Below are positions 14,622 to 21,544 of a stretch of 22,656 nt of DNA, in pieces. Under the pieces are notes generated by a model that was not told the DNA's origin, searched no databases, and saw only the letters and a list, made by a program, of their open reading frames with translations. Location of the stretch: positions 1 through 22,656 of IMG/VR virus record IMGVR_UViG_3300032053_000565; one strand, written 5' to 3'. The first letter of the stretch is position 1. The number at the start of each line of letters is the position of its first letter. The position numbers and the translations under genes were made by a program. Source of the stretch: a virus.

Positions 14622-15311
14622 ATGAAAATAGTTTACAATGGATATAGTGAAGTTGGTGGCGTATACAAGATAACCAACATTTCAAATGAACGTTTGTATG
14701 TTGGTTCAACAGGTTGTTTTCGCAAGAGAGCAATGAATCATCTTAACCAATTAACCGCCAATACACACAAAAACACATTCCTACAAAATGACTTTAATAA
14801 GTGTGGATCTGATGCATTTAGATTTGAAGTACTTGATGTTGTTGAAGGTGATAAGGCAAATAGACTAAACCATGAACAACACTTCCTAGATCAATTCTAT
14901 GATGGACAAAAAAACTGCTATAATCTTGTTGACAAAGCTACAGATAACAGAAGTGACACTCATAATAAAGAAACTATAAACCCTCTTATAGATGGGCGCT
15001 GTAAGTCACCATCTCCCGAAACTCTCTTAAAGCGTGGACAAGCCATAAGAAAGTCCAAATCAACACCTGAACAAAAAGAGAAGGCAAGACAGAACTGTCT
15101 CAATGGTCGTTGGAAAAATCACTCAGCCAACGTCACCGTAACAAATCTTGTAACCAAAGAGATAGCCACAATTACCGGAAGTGTCCGTGAGTGGTGTCTG
15201 TTACGTAACCTGTCTTACAAGGCTTTTAATCAATTGTTAAATGGCAAAATCAAGAGTTCTGGCGGGTGGGTAACATTTCCAGAATCAGGAATCTATTTAA
15301 GTCTTGAATAG
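14622..15311 (+). CDS. GIY-YIG homing endonuclease 1
   Basis: A 229-aa free-standing homing endonuclease that cuts a DNA target in a sister phage so that its own gene is copied in. The GIY-YIG nuclease domain is residues about 12-101: GVY (13-15), YVG (26-28), catalytic Arg36, metal-binding Glu85 in NHEQHFLDQF, and Asn101. Spacings match I-TevI (Tyr6, Tyr17, Arg27, Glu75, Asn90). The C-terminal part (about 165-229) has a helix-turn-helix DNA-binding look (GSVREWCLLRNLSYKAFNQL), like IENR1/NUMOD modules. Base use is more A/T-rich than the capsid gene, fitting a mobile element. It lies between the capsid terminator and the gene at 15326. Confidence 0.93.
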   Translation: MKIVYNGYSEVGGVYKITNISNERLYVGSTGCFRKRAMNHLNQLTANTHKNTFLQNDFNKCGSDAFRFEVLDVVEGDKANRLNHEQHFLDQFYDGQKNCYNLVDKATDNRSDTHNKETINPLIDGRCKSPSPETLLKRGQAIRKSKSTPEQKEKARQNCLNGRWKNHSANVTVTNLVTKEIATITGSVREWCLLRNLSYKAFNQLLNGKIKSSGGWVTFPESGIYLSLE

Positions 15312-15325
15312 CGAAGGTATACCCA

Positions 15326-15565
15326 ATGAAAATTACCAAAACAGAGCTCTTGGAAATGATTGATCGCACGGTGTTCAACATTGTAACCGAGAGATTCAAC
15401 TTGCTTGATGAGGACTATCAAGGATTTGACAAGCTCTCAAAGAAGCTTGGATCTAAGGGAGCAAAAAATCCAAAGGCTCTAGCAGCTTGGATTGGTCGTA
15501 ACAAGTATGGTAAAGGTAAGTTCCAGAAGGCAGCTGCTTCTGGTAAGAAGATGGGAAAGAAGTAA
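15326..15565 (+). CDS. Small basic probable internal head protein
   Basis: 79 aa. Residues 1-22 (MKITKTELLEMIDRTVFNIV then TE) are strikingly similar to the leader of the protein at 9229 (K-(I/L)-TK-(T/S)-E-(L/F)-x-EM, same length, ending V/L-T-E). The remainder is a basic module: FDKLSKKLGSKG, then KALAAWIGRNKYGKGKFQKA and AASGKKMGKK. This (A)-x-x-IG-x-x-KYGK pattern recurs in the next gene product. Lys-rich composition suggests DNA contact inside the head. Its stop overlaps the next ATG (TAATG). GAAGGT precedes the start. Confidence 0.8.
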   Translation: MKITKTELLEMIDRTVFNIVTERFNLLDEDYQGFDKLSKKLGSKGAKNPKALAAWIGRNKYGKGKFQKAAASGKKMGKK

Positions 15566-16185
15566 TGACCATTATTACTGCCAAAACTTTGAAACAACTA
15601 GTTGAAGCCAAGATTCTAGAAGCTCTTGCCGAGAAGGCTCCAAAGGGTTGGGAGAAGACTGTAAAGGGAATGAAGAAGCACAAGGACATCACAAATCCTT
15701 TTGCTCTCGCCAATTACATGAAGAACAAAGGCTTTAAGTCTCACAAGCAAGACGAGGGTGCAGCTATCGTTGGTGAAGCCAATGCTTTGTACGAGAAGCA
15801 CATCGGATTCAAGAACCTTGTGAAGCAACTCACAGACAAGGGTCACAGTGAAGACAGTGCCAAAGCTATAGCCTATCACATTGGTGTTGCGAAGTATGGT
15901 AAGAAAAAGATGACTCAGGCTGCTGCTTCTCACAAGCCATTGAGTGACAAAGATGCTAAGAACGAGTCCATGATTAATCAAGAACCATGGGATGCTAAAC
16001 GCGTACTCAAGGTTATGGTTCATGTTCTCAAGAAGAATCCAGAGCTAGCAGCAATGTCTCCAGATGAAGTTGCAATGCAATTCGTAGAGAACATCCCAGA
16101 GATTACAGACAGCGAAGTTGTAACTCCTGGAGAACTTGAAAAACTAGCCGCTATGGCTCTCAAGATGGTTGGACAGAGTGGCTAA
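15565..16185 (+). CDS. Probable internal head protein with KYGK-type modules
   Basis: 206 aa. The N-terminal leader (TLKQLVEAKILEALAE, about 8-23) ends in a L-A-E site. It is followed by KAPKGWEKTVKGMKKHK and TNPFALANYMKNKGFKSH (about 24-60), a helical motif seen in many phage structural proteins. Residues about 80-127 repeat the module of the preceding gene: FKNLVKQLTDKG, KAIAYHIGVAKYGKKKMTQA, AASHKPL. The last 70 residues are acidic and helical. No catalytic motif. It is translationally coupled to the gene at 15326, so the pair probably works together; packaging in the head is inferred from the leader. Confidence 0.8.
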   Translation: MTIITAKTLKQLVEAKILEALAEKAPKGWEKTVKGMKKHKDITNPFALANYMKNKGFKSHKQDEGAAIVGEANALYEKHIGFKNLVKQLTDKGHSEDSAKAIAYHIGVAKYGKKKMTQAAASHKPLSDKDAKNESMINQEPWDAKRVLKVMVHVLKKNPELAAMSPDEVAMQFVENIPEITDSEVVTPGELEKLAAMALKMVGQSG

Positions 16186-16228
16186 CGGGAATCCCAGCTT
16201 CAATAATCCAGCAGTGTTTGTTGGAACT

Positions 16229-16873
16229 ATGGACGAACCTACCAAGAAAGTAGGTTCAACAGCAATGGCAAGAGAAGAGAAGACTATGAAGAAGACACCA
16301 AAGAAGATGACGCTCAGTGAATTCAATACCATGGTTCGTGGTATGGTGAAAGAAGCTCTTGTCAAGGAACTTGCCGAAGCAAAGGGAAAGAAGAAAGATC
16401 CATTCAGCAAGCTTAAGACAGCTGACAGTCGTGATTCTCATGATGCTGTTGGTAAGCGCAGAGCTCAAGAAGATGACAAGAAGAAGTCCAAGAAAGACAT
16501 GGATGCAGCCAAGAAAAAGGGTAAACTCCAAGAATTTGGAACTCAACCTCCTCCCGTTCCAGCCAGAGCAATGATTCAGTCTCCACAGAAGGTTGGCGGA
16601 CCACCTACAGCTCAGCAAGCTGCTCAACCGGGCAACAAGAGCGTCCCACCTCCCGTACCTAACGTCAAGCCACAGCCCGTTGATATCAATGCTGTGATGG
16701 CAAAGAGACAAGCGGGTCAACCTCTCACTCCAGAAGAGAAGAGAGCATATCTAGATAACGTAGCCAACCAGAACAAGACGGCTCAGGGACAAGCACAACA
16801 ACAAGCTGCTCAGTCGCCAGTTGGACAGTCACTCAACGCAATTGAGAAGAATCCTAACCAGTTCGTCAAATAG
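16229..16873 (+). CDS. Lys-rich / Pro-Gln-rich probable head protein
   Basis: 214 aa from the ATG at 16229. The start is uncertain: TTG 16169 would overlap the previous gene, while ATG 16286 has the best ribosome-binding site (GAAGAGAAG) and would begin MKKTPKKMTLSEF. From that point the segment MTLSEFNTMVRGMVKEALVK, ending ELAE-AK, is another capsid-targeting-like leader with a L-A-E site. A very basic stretch follows (KGKKKDPFSKLK, DDKKKSKKDMDAAKKKGK), then a disordered Pro/Gln-rich half with repeated PPPVP (two copies). No family was recognised. It ends 14 bases before the DUF1704 gene. Confidence 0.75.
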   Translation: MDEPTKKVGSTAMAREEKTMKKTPKKMTLSEFNTMVRGMVKEALVKELAEAKGKKKDPFSKLKTADSRDSHDAVGKRRAQEDDKKKSKKDMDAAKKKGKLQEFGTQPPPVPARAMIQSPQKVGGPPTAQQAAQPGNKSVPPPVPNVKPQPVDINAVMAKRQAGQPLTPEEKRAYLDNVANQNKTAQGQAQQQAAQSPVGQSLNAIEKNPNQFVK

Positions 16874-16887
16874 TCTAGTTATATGAA

Positions 16888-18132
16888 ATGGCTCACTCAG
16901 AAACTTCCGTATACAAACGAAAGGTCAAACTCCTTTCAAAGAAGTATATTCACTTACAGAACAGCATATCTGTTCTAAGTGACATCCATTGGAAGCCTTC
17001 AGTCAAGAACAAGTTCCAAGCCTTGGAATTCAAGAGTTTTCCCGAAGTTACAAAAGAAGACTTCGGAGATCCAACCTATGACTATGCCAAGAAGCACAAA
17101 CAACTTACCGACTTCGTAGAAGAAGTTGAATATCACCTAAGTTCTGGTGACCCTGTTGGTCGTATGCTTATTCGTAACACGAAAGCATGGATCTTGGGAC
17201 TTGAACTATCAGAAGCAAAGAACACTCCGGAGTTCTATGAGATCTCAAAGAAGATCTATGGTTCCAGTGAGGATCGTATCTTTGGAATGAAGCTCATTGA
17301 CATAGCCAAGAAGCTTGACAAGTGGTTTACAGAACTTGAAATCAAACAACCTGTGTTAGAGAAGACGGTTACCTCCTCAGAGATGGTAACGGAGCTCAAG
17401 ACACGTTTGAAGAGTTACTTCAAGAAAGATATTGCTGTTCATGAAAAAGAACACATGAGTTCTGACGCCGATGCTGGTCTTGATAGTATTAACATCCGAA
17501 AGGGTGCTGTGTTTACTCTAAAAGACGTTGGAGTCTTTGAAGTTCATGAAGGCTGGGTTCATATGGGTTCGTTCATGAACGGGCACCAGCAGCCTTATAC
17601 GGAATTCCTTGGAGAGCCTTGTCCCGGTACCGACATCGTTCAGGAAGGTTTGGGAGCTTTAACCGAAGTTGTGACCATGAACATCTATCCAGCCCGAGCT
17701 AAGAAGATCATAGACAGGGTTATTGCCATTAACATGGCAGAGAACGGTGCCAGCTTCTTAGATGTCTATCGGTGGTATCTCAACAAGACGAAGGATGATC
17801 CAGACACAGCTTTCGTTAACACAGAAAGAGTGTTTCACGGTGGACTTATTCAGGGTGGAGCTCCATTCACAAGAGACATCATATACCTTAAGGGGTTCTT
17901 GTTTATTGTGAAGTTCCTTGACATGTGCTTTGACAAGAACCATCCAGAACTTATTCCATATCTCTTTGATGGCAATCTTTACATAGACGATATTCCAAGT
18001 ATATACCTTTTGGCTAAACAGGGTATTGTTAAGCCTCCCACATATGTGCCTACCATCTTCAGGGAAGACATAAATCACCTGAAGAAGTTTCTAGAGAAGT
18101 TCAGTTTCATCAAAGACAAGCTTCGTTCGTAA
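16888..18132 (+). CDS. DUF1704/MATCAP-type putative zinc metallopeptidase
   Basis: 414 aa, full length for the DUF1704 ('QEGLA motif', MATCAP) family. The zinc-binding HEGWVH (220-225) is an HExxxH motif; NGHQQPY (231-237) follows; QEGLGALTE (252-260) carries the downstream Glu253; RVFHGG (314-319) and FTRDIIYLKGF (327-337) complete the signature. Eukaryotic members of the family are tubulin tyrosine carboxypeptidases using the HExxxH pair plus a later Glu; bacterial members are largely uncharacterised. All expected residues are present, so it is probably active. The substrate is unknown: it could trim a virion protein C-terminus or act on a host protein. The N-terminus has no signal peptide and no capsid-targeting leader. 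It sits between the KYGK-type head genes and the gp13-like neck gene. Confidence 0.85.
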   Translation: MAHSETSVYKRKVKLLSKKYIHLQNSISVLSDIHWKPSVKNKFQALEFKSFPEVTKEDFGDPTYDYAKKHKQLTDFVEEVEYHLSSGDPVGRMLIRNTKAWILGLELSEAKNTPEFYEISKKIYGSSEDRIFGMKLIDIAKKLDKWFTELEIKQPVLEKTVTSSEMVTELKTRLKSYFKKDIAVHEKEHMSSDADAGLDSINIRKGAVFTLKDVGVFEVHEGWVHMGSFMNGHQQPYTEFLGEPCPGTDIVQEGLGALTEVVTMNIYPARAKKIIDRVIAINMAENGASFLDVYRWYLNKTKDDPDTAFVNTERVFHGGLIQGGAPFTRDIIYLKGFLFIVKFLDMCFDKNHPELIPYLFDGNLYIDDIPSIYLLAKQGIVKPPTYVPTIFREDINHLKKFLEKFSFIKDKLRS

Positions 18133-18162
18133 CCTCTAGCATTAACGCTATTTAAGAGAATC

Positions 18163-19407
18163 ATGGTTAATTTCAATCAAACTCTCAGACCAACACCGTT
18201 CGGGCTCTATGATTCTGACATCCAGTTTCAGAGAGACGCTGACAGCATGGTTGTATTTGTTATGCGTAAGCTTGGAGAAGACATTCTTTCGGTTGAACTT
18301 ACCAAGAAGGAAATCTGGGCATGCTTTGAAGAAGCTTGTCGTGAGTTCAATGGCTACATCATTGAGTACCAAGCTATATCCAACTTGGTTAATCTTCTAG
18401 GCACGTCTACCGGATCTATTGACAGCACTACAGGGTTGAACACAATCAATCTAACCAATGCCTATGTTGGACAGAACCTGGAGTTTCTTGATCGCTTAGC
18501 TGAGCCGTATGCTAACATCATTGGTTTCGGTTCAACCCAAGACAGCTTTTCTGGGTCTATTCACCTAAGACCAGGAGTTCAGAACTACGATCTCTACACA
18601 GAACTGGTCAATGATAGTGGAAATCCAATTTATACCACCAACAATCCTACCGGTGGCAAAATGCGTATCTATGAAGTCTTCCACTTCATGCCTCTTCAGT
18701 ATGTTTTCAACAGTAACCTTGCTTCTAACTTCGTTGCTCAGGGATTGCCTGTAGAGAGCTACATTCCAGACACAAGATTCTATGTTCTTCCCTTGTTTGA
18801 AGACATTCTCAGGGCTGACATGCTCAAGAGTGCTGCCAAGGTAAGAAGATCTCACTACTCATACAAGATTTCAGGTAGAAATATTCAGGTATTCCCTGCT
18901 CCAAGTAACCTAATTGAAGGTTTGAACAACCAGTTGTGGATTAGAGTTGGCTTTACAAGCAATGCTACACCGTTTCCATCCGGTTCATTCTTTGATGCTA
19001 GCGGTTCTCTCATTGGTGGAGGAACTTCTACCACAGCTGCAACATATTTCGGTGCTTCTAACCCTGCCAATGTTCCCTTTGGTCTTGTTACCTATGCTAC
19101 ACTGAATCAGTGGGCAAAGAACTGGATCATGCAATATACCCTGGCGCTCGCAAGAGAAGTTTTGGGTTCTATCCGTAGAAAAATCAAGAGTCTTCCGATC
19201 CCAGGTGCTACCCTTGAGTTGGACGGTGAAGAGTTGGTTACTCAAGCTAGAGAAGACAAGGAAAGACTGCTTACTCACCTCAATGAATACCTTCAGGGTC
19301 TCAGCTTCAGCAAGCTAGCAGAACAACAGGCTACACAAGCAGAAAACCTGATGAAACAGATGAGTTTTCTTCCAATGCCTCCAGCATATGCGATTAAGAT
19401 CTGGTAA
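18163..19407 (+). CDS. 13: Neck / head-completion protein (T4 gp13-like)
   Basis: A 414-aa structural protein placed directly before gp14-like and gp15-like genes, as gene 13 is in T4. Features: DADSMVVFVMRKLGEDILSV then LTKKEIWACFEEACREFNGY near the N-terminus, a central beta-rich region, RNIQVFPAPSNLIEGLNNQL, and a C-terminal helical part MQYTLALAREVLGSIRRKIK with PGATLELDGEELV, a pattern common in T4-type neck proteins. Such proteins seal the portal after packaging and form the tail-docking ring. T4 gp13 is 309 aa, so this one is longer. Assignment rests on pattern and gene order; another virion connector role is possible. Confidence 0.65.
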   Translation: MVNFNQTLRPTPFGLYDSDIQFQRDADSMVVFVMRKLGEDILSVELTKKEIWACFEEACREFNGYIIEYQAISNLVNLLGTSTGSIDSTTGLNTINLTNAYVGQNLEFLDRLAEPYANIIGFGSTQDSFSGSIHLRPGVQNYDLYTELVNDSGNPIYTTNNPTGGKMRIYEVFHFMPLQYVFNSNLASNFVAQGLPVESYIPDTRFYVLPLFEDILRADMLKSAAKVRRSHYSYKISGRNIQVFPAPSNLIEGLNNQLWIRVGFTSNATPFPSGSFFDASGSLIGGGTSTTAATYFGASNPANVPFGLVTYATLNQWAKNWIMQYTLALAREVLGSIRRKIKSLPIPGATLELDGEELVTQAREDKERLLTHLNEYLQGLSFSKLAEQQATQAENLMKQMSFLPMPPAYAIKIW

Positions 19408-19436
19408 TTGATTATAATACAAACGGGGGCTCTTGA

Positions 19437-19455
19437 TTCATACTGAACCTATGAA
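19437..19455 (+). promoter_or_regulatory. Hairpin covering the start codon of homing endonuclease gene 2
   Basis: TTCATA (19437-19442) pairs perfectly with TATGAA (19450-19455) around a 7-base loop. The ATG at 19451 is inside the stem. TTGA (19433-19436) and TCAA (19458-19461) can extend it after a 2-base bulge. Upstream are TATAATAC (19413-19420) and a GGGGG run (19425-19429) that is too far from this ATG for normal use. Confidence 0.45.
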
Positions 19456-20098
19456 ATTCAATTATCAAACCAATTCTAACAAATCAGGTATTTACAAAAT
19501 TACCAATACGATTGTTAACAAGGCATATATTGGTTCTGCTGCTAAATTTGAACGAAGGTGGTATGATCATAAACGAGCCTTTGAAAAAGGAACTCATAGA
19601 AATCAACATCTTCTCAACAGTTTCAATACACATGGAACAGATGCATTTGTATTTGATGTTATTGAAGTAATGGAAAACTCAACCAAAGCTGAACGATTAG
19701 TTAGAGAAGAATTCCATCTCCAAGAGATCATCAAACAAGGAATTGAAGTCTATAACTCTCAACTCAAACCGACCAAAGAGGCTAAAGAACGATCGTGTTT
19801 CTCTAAGACGCCAGAGGAAACAGCTTGTGATGCATCTAATCGTTTTACAAAACTCTGGGCAGACCCTTCTTACAAACAAGAAGTCTCGTCCAAAATCAAA
19901 GCTTTCTACAATACAGAAGAAGGTCGTCAGCTATCAATTGAGCGCAATACTGAAGCCTGGAAAGATAGTGCGGAAAGACGAGAGAAAGCTAAAGAACGCA
20001 TGGTTAAGCGCAATGCTTCCATGACATTAGAACAGAAGACCATCGCAGCTCAAAAGATGACCGAAGGTCGTAGAATTGCTAAATTACGCCGACAATGA
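19451..20098 (+). CDS. GIY-YIG homing endonuclease 2
   Basis: 215 aa from the ATG at 19451; a TTG at 19433, three bases after GGGGG, could add six residues. GIY (13-15), YIG (26-28), Arg36, Glu86 or Glu87 in VREEFHLQ, and Asn102 give a complete GIY-YIG active site, with the F-N-x-x-G-x-D-x-F pattern around 58-67. The C-terminal half is basic and helical (PSYKQEVSSKIKAFYNTEEG, SAERREKAKERMVKRN), probably the DNA-recognition part. It fills the gap between the gp13-like and gp14-like genes and ends 16 bases before the latter. A/T-rich, consistent with a mobile gene. The start site is in a hairpin. Confidence 0.92.
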   Translation: MKFNYQTNSNKSGIYKITNTIVNKAYIGSAAKFERRWYDHKRAFEKGTHRNQHLLNSFNTHGTDAFVFDVIEVMENSTKAERLVREEFHLQEIIKQGIEVYNSQLKPTKEAKERSCFSKTPEETACDASNRFTKLWADPSYKQEVSSKIKAFYNTEEGRQLSIERNTEAWKDSAERREKAKERMVKRNASMTLEQKTIAAQKMTEGRRIAKLRRQ

Positions 20099-20114
20099 TT
20101 AGCTACTTACTATC

Positions 20115-20792
20115 ATGGCACGTTTGTTCTTAACCCGCAGAGAAATTGAATTCATTAACGATGTAACGAAGGAATTTGTAAAGGACATTGTTGGACAGAA
20201 GATTACCTACTGGCCTATTTCAATGCTCAAGACCAATGTCCACGACGTGTATGATGAAGCTATTCACAAGATTTTTGAAAACCCCATCAAGCTTGACGTG
20301 CTCGCCGGACAGCCAACTTGGGAAAACAGAAACAACGTCTTCGGACAAGAGCAAACTAACAAGCTTGAAGTCTTTGTACAGGCAAGGGACTTACTGGATA
20401 AAGGTATCAATATACATGAGGGCGATTACTTCACCTACGGTGATGCTGTGTTTGAGATTACTTCATTCCTTAACCTAGGAAATATCTATGGACAAGAAGA
20501 ATATGCCACTGGCTTCAAGCTAACCGGCATTCTTGCAAGACCTGGACAATTTGATCCCAAGACGTTCTTTGCCCCACGAGCAGATACGTCTCAACCATTT
20601 GAACAGTCTTCAGTGCAACAGACATTCGTTCAACAGAGAGGTTTGCCTGAGAACATTGAAGGTGCAACAGGCGACGTACGTCAACAGAGAGATCGTTTGG
20701 GAGAAGATGCTCCACAGACAGCTTTGGGTGAAGGTCCAAGAGAAGTGGGTATAGATGAGACCAAGAAAGCAAACGTATTCTACGACGAATAA
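20115..20792 (+). CDS. 14: Neck / head-tail connector protein (T4 gp14-like)
   Basis: 225 aa. The N-terminus FLTRREIEFINDVTKEFVKD, then GQKITYWPIS and DVYDEAIHKIFENPIKLDVL, is typical of phage neck proteins. The central HEGDYFTYGDAVFEI, LGNIYGQEEYATGFKLTGIL and ARPGQFD resemble the T4 gp14 segment with EGDLIYFPMDNSLFEI. The C-terminal 70 residues are Gln-rich and look disordered. T4 gp14 is 256 aa and forms the outer part of the neck with gp13 and gp15. No clear ribosome-binding site precedes the ATG, perhaps because the homing endonuclease gene now occupies the upstream gap. Confidence 0.75.
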   Translation: MARLFLTRREIEFINDVTKEFVKDIVGQKITYWPISMLKTNVHDVYDEAIHKIFENPIKLDVLAGQPTWENRNNVFGQEQTNKLEVFVQARDLLDKGINIHEGDYFTYGDAVFEITSFLNLGNIYGQEEYATGFKLTGILARPGQFDPKTFFAPRADTSQPFEQSSVQQTFVQQRGLPENIEGATGDVRQQRDRLGEDAPQTALGEGPREVGIDETKKANVFYDE

Positions 20793-20808
20793 ATTGTTTG
20801 TATCCTGA

Positions 20809-20824
20809 CCCATACTTGCATGGG
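20809..20824 (+). promoter_or_regulatory. Hairpin overlapping the ribosome-binding site of homing endonuclease gene 3
   Basis: CCCAT (20809-20813) pairs perfectly with ATGGG (20820-20824) around ACTTGC. The GGG belongs to the GGGAG ribosome-binding site (20822-20826) that lies five bases before the ATG at 20832. The stem is short but GC-rich, and also ties up the alternative ATG at 20820. Confidence 0.5.
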
Positions 20825-20831
20825 AGTAATC

Positions 20832-21518
20832 ATGGAAACAATCTATAATGGAAACTCAAAAGCTAGCGGCACATACAAGATAGTCAACAAAACAAATAGC
20901 AAAACTTATTATGGTTCAGCGAAGTGTTTTCAAGTGAGAGCTTCGCAACATCTTAAGGATTTAATCACAAATAAACACGGAAACAGACATCTTCAAGGAT
21001 CATTCAACTTGGATGGAGCTGATTCATTCGTATTTGAAGTTCTTGAAGTGATTGAAGGCACCAAGCAAGACAGACTTGATGCCGAGCAAAAGCTTCTTAA
21101 CCAATTCTGGGATAATTGTGTGAACTGTTATAATATTGAGAAAACATCTTACAGTAGAGAAGGAAGTAAAGACAAAAGTCCGGAAGCTTCATTTCAAAGA
21201 CGTTCAAGGTCGGTTATAGGAAGGAAACATACTGAAGCTTCTAAACAATACATGTCACAGATACACAAAGCTTTGATTTCTAACCCACGAATGACAGGGA
21301 AAACTCATACAGAAGAAACAAAGCTTAAGATGTCAGCAGCTAGAGCAAACAAAAGAAAAATCAAGGCGATTTGCATTTCTTCTGGGGTTATAAGTGAATT
21401 TTTAAGTGTAATTGAAGCTTCTAAACAGCTAGAGATTACACCAAGCTGTATTGTTCGTGTTGCTAAGGGTGACCGACAAAAGACACACGGATACAGGTTT
21501 GAATATATGAATGAATAG
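20832..21518 (+). CDS. GIY-YIG homing endonuclease 3 with NUMOD3 and IENR1-type domains
   Basis: 228 aa from the ATG at 20832, chosen because GGGAG is five bases upstream and the N-terminus then matches endonuclease 1; an ATG at 20820 would add four residues. Active site: GTY (13-15), YYG (26-28), Arg36, Glu85 (AEQKLLNQF), Asn101. Two NUMOD3-like DNA-binding repeats follow (GRKHTEASKQYM and GKTHTEETKLKMSAARA). The C-terminal helix-turn-helix (EFLSVIEASKQLEITPSCI, then GYRFEY) is of IENR1 type. It is clearly related to endonuclease 1, especially in the first 100 residues, and lies between the gp14-like and gp15-like genes. Confidence 0.94.
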   Translation: METIYNGNSKASGTYKIVNKTNSKTYYGSAKCFQVRASQHLKDLITNKHGNRHLQGSFNLDGADSFVFEVLEVIEGTKQDRLDAEQKLLNQFWDNCVNCYNIEKTSYSREGSKDKSPEASFQRRSRSVIGRKHTEASKQYMSQIHKALISNPRMTGKTHTEETKLKMSAARANKRKIKAICISSGVISEFLSVIEASKQLEITPSCIVRVAKGDRQKTHGYRFEYMNE

Positions 21519-21544
21519 CTTCTTGATCGTTTCTACTTAATCAC

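Noticed and set aside
16169-16228. TTG start at 16169 for the Lys/Pro-rich protein
   Set aside because: It would overlap the preceding gene by 17 bases and has no convincing ribosome-binding site; later ATGs are better supported.
19413-19420. TATAATAC upstream of homing endonuclease 2 as a sigma70 promoter
   Set aside because: No -35 at correct spacing. The resemblance to the sequence after the capsid gene is only eight A/T-rich bases. It is left as a note in the hairpin entry rather than called a promoter.
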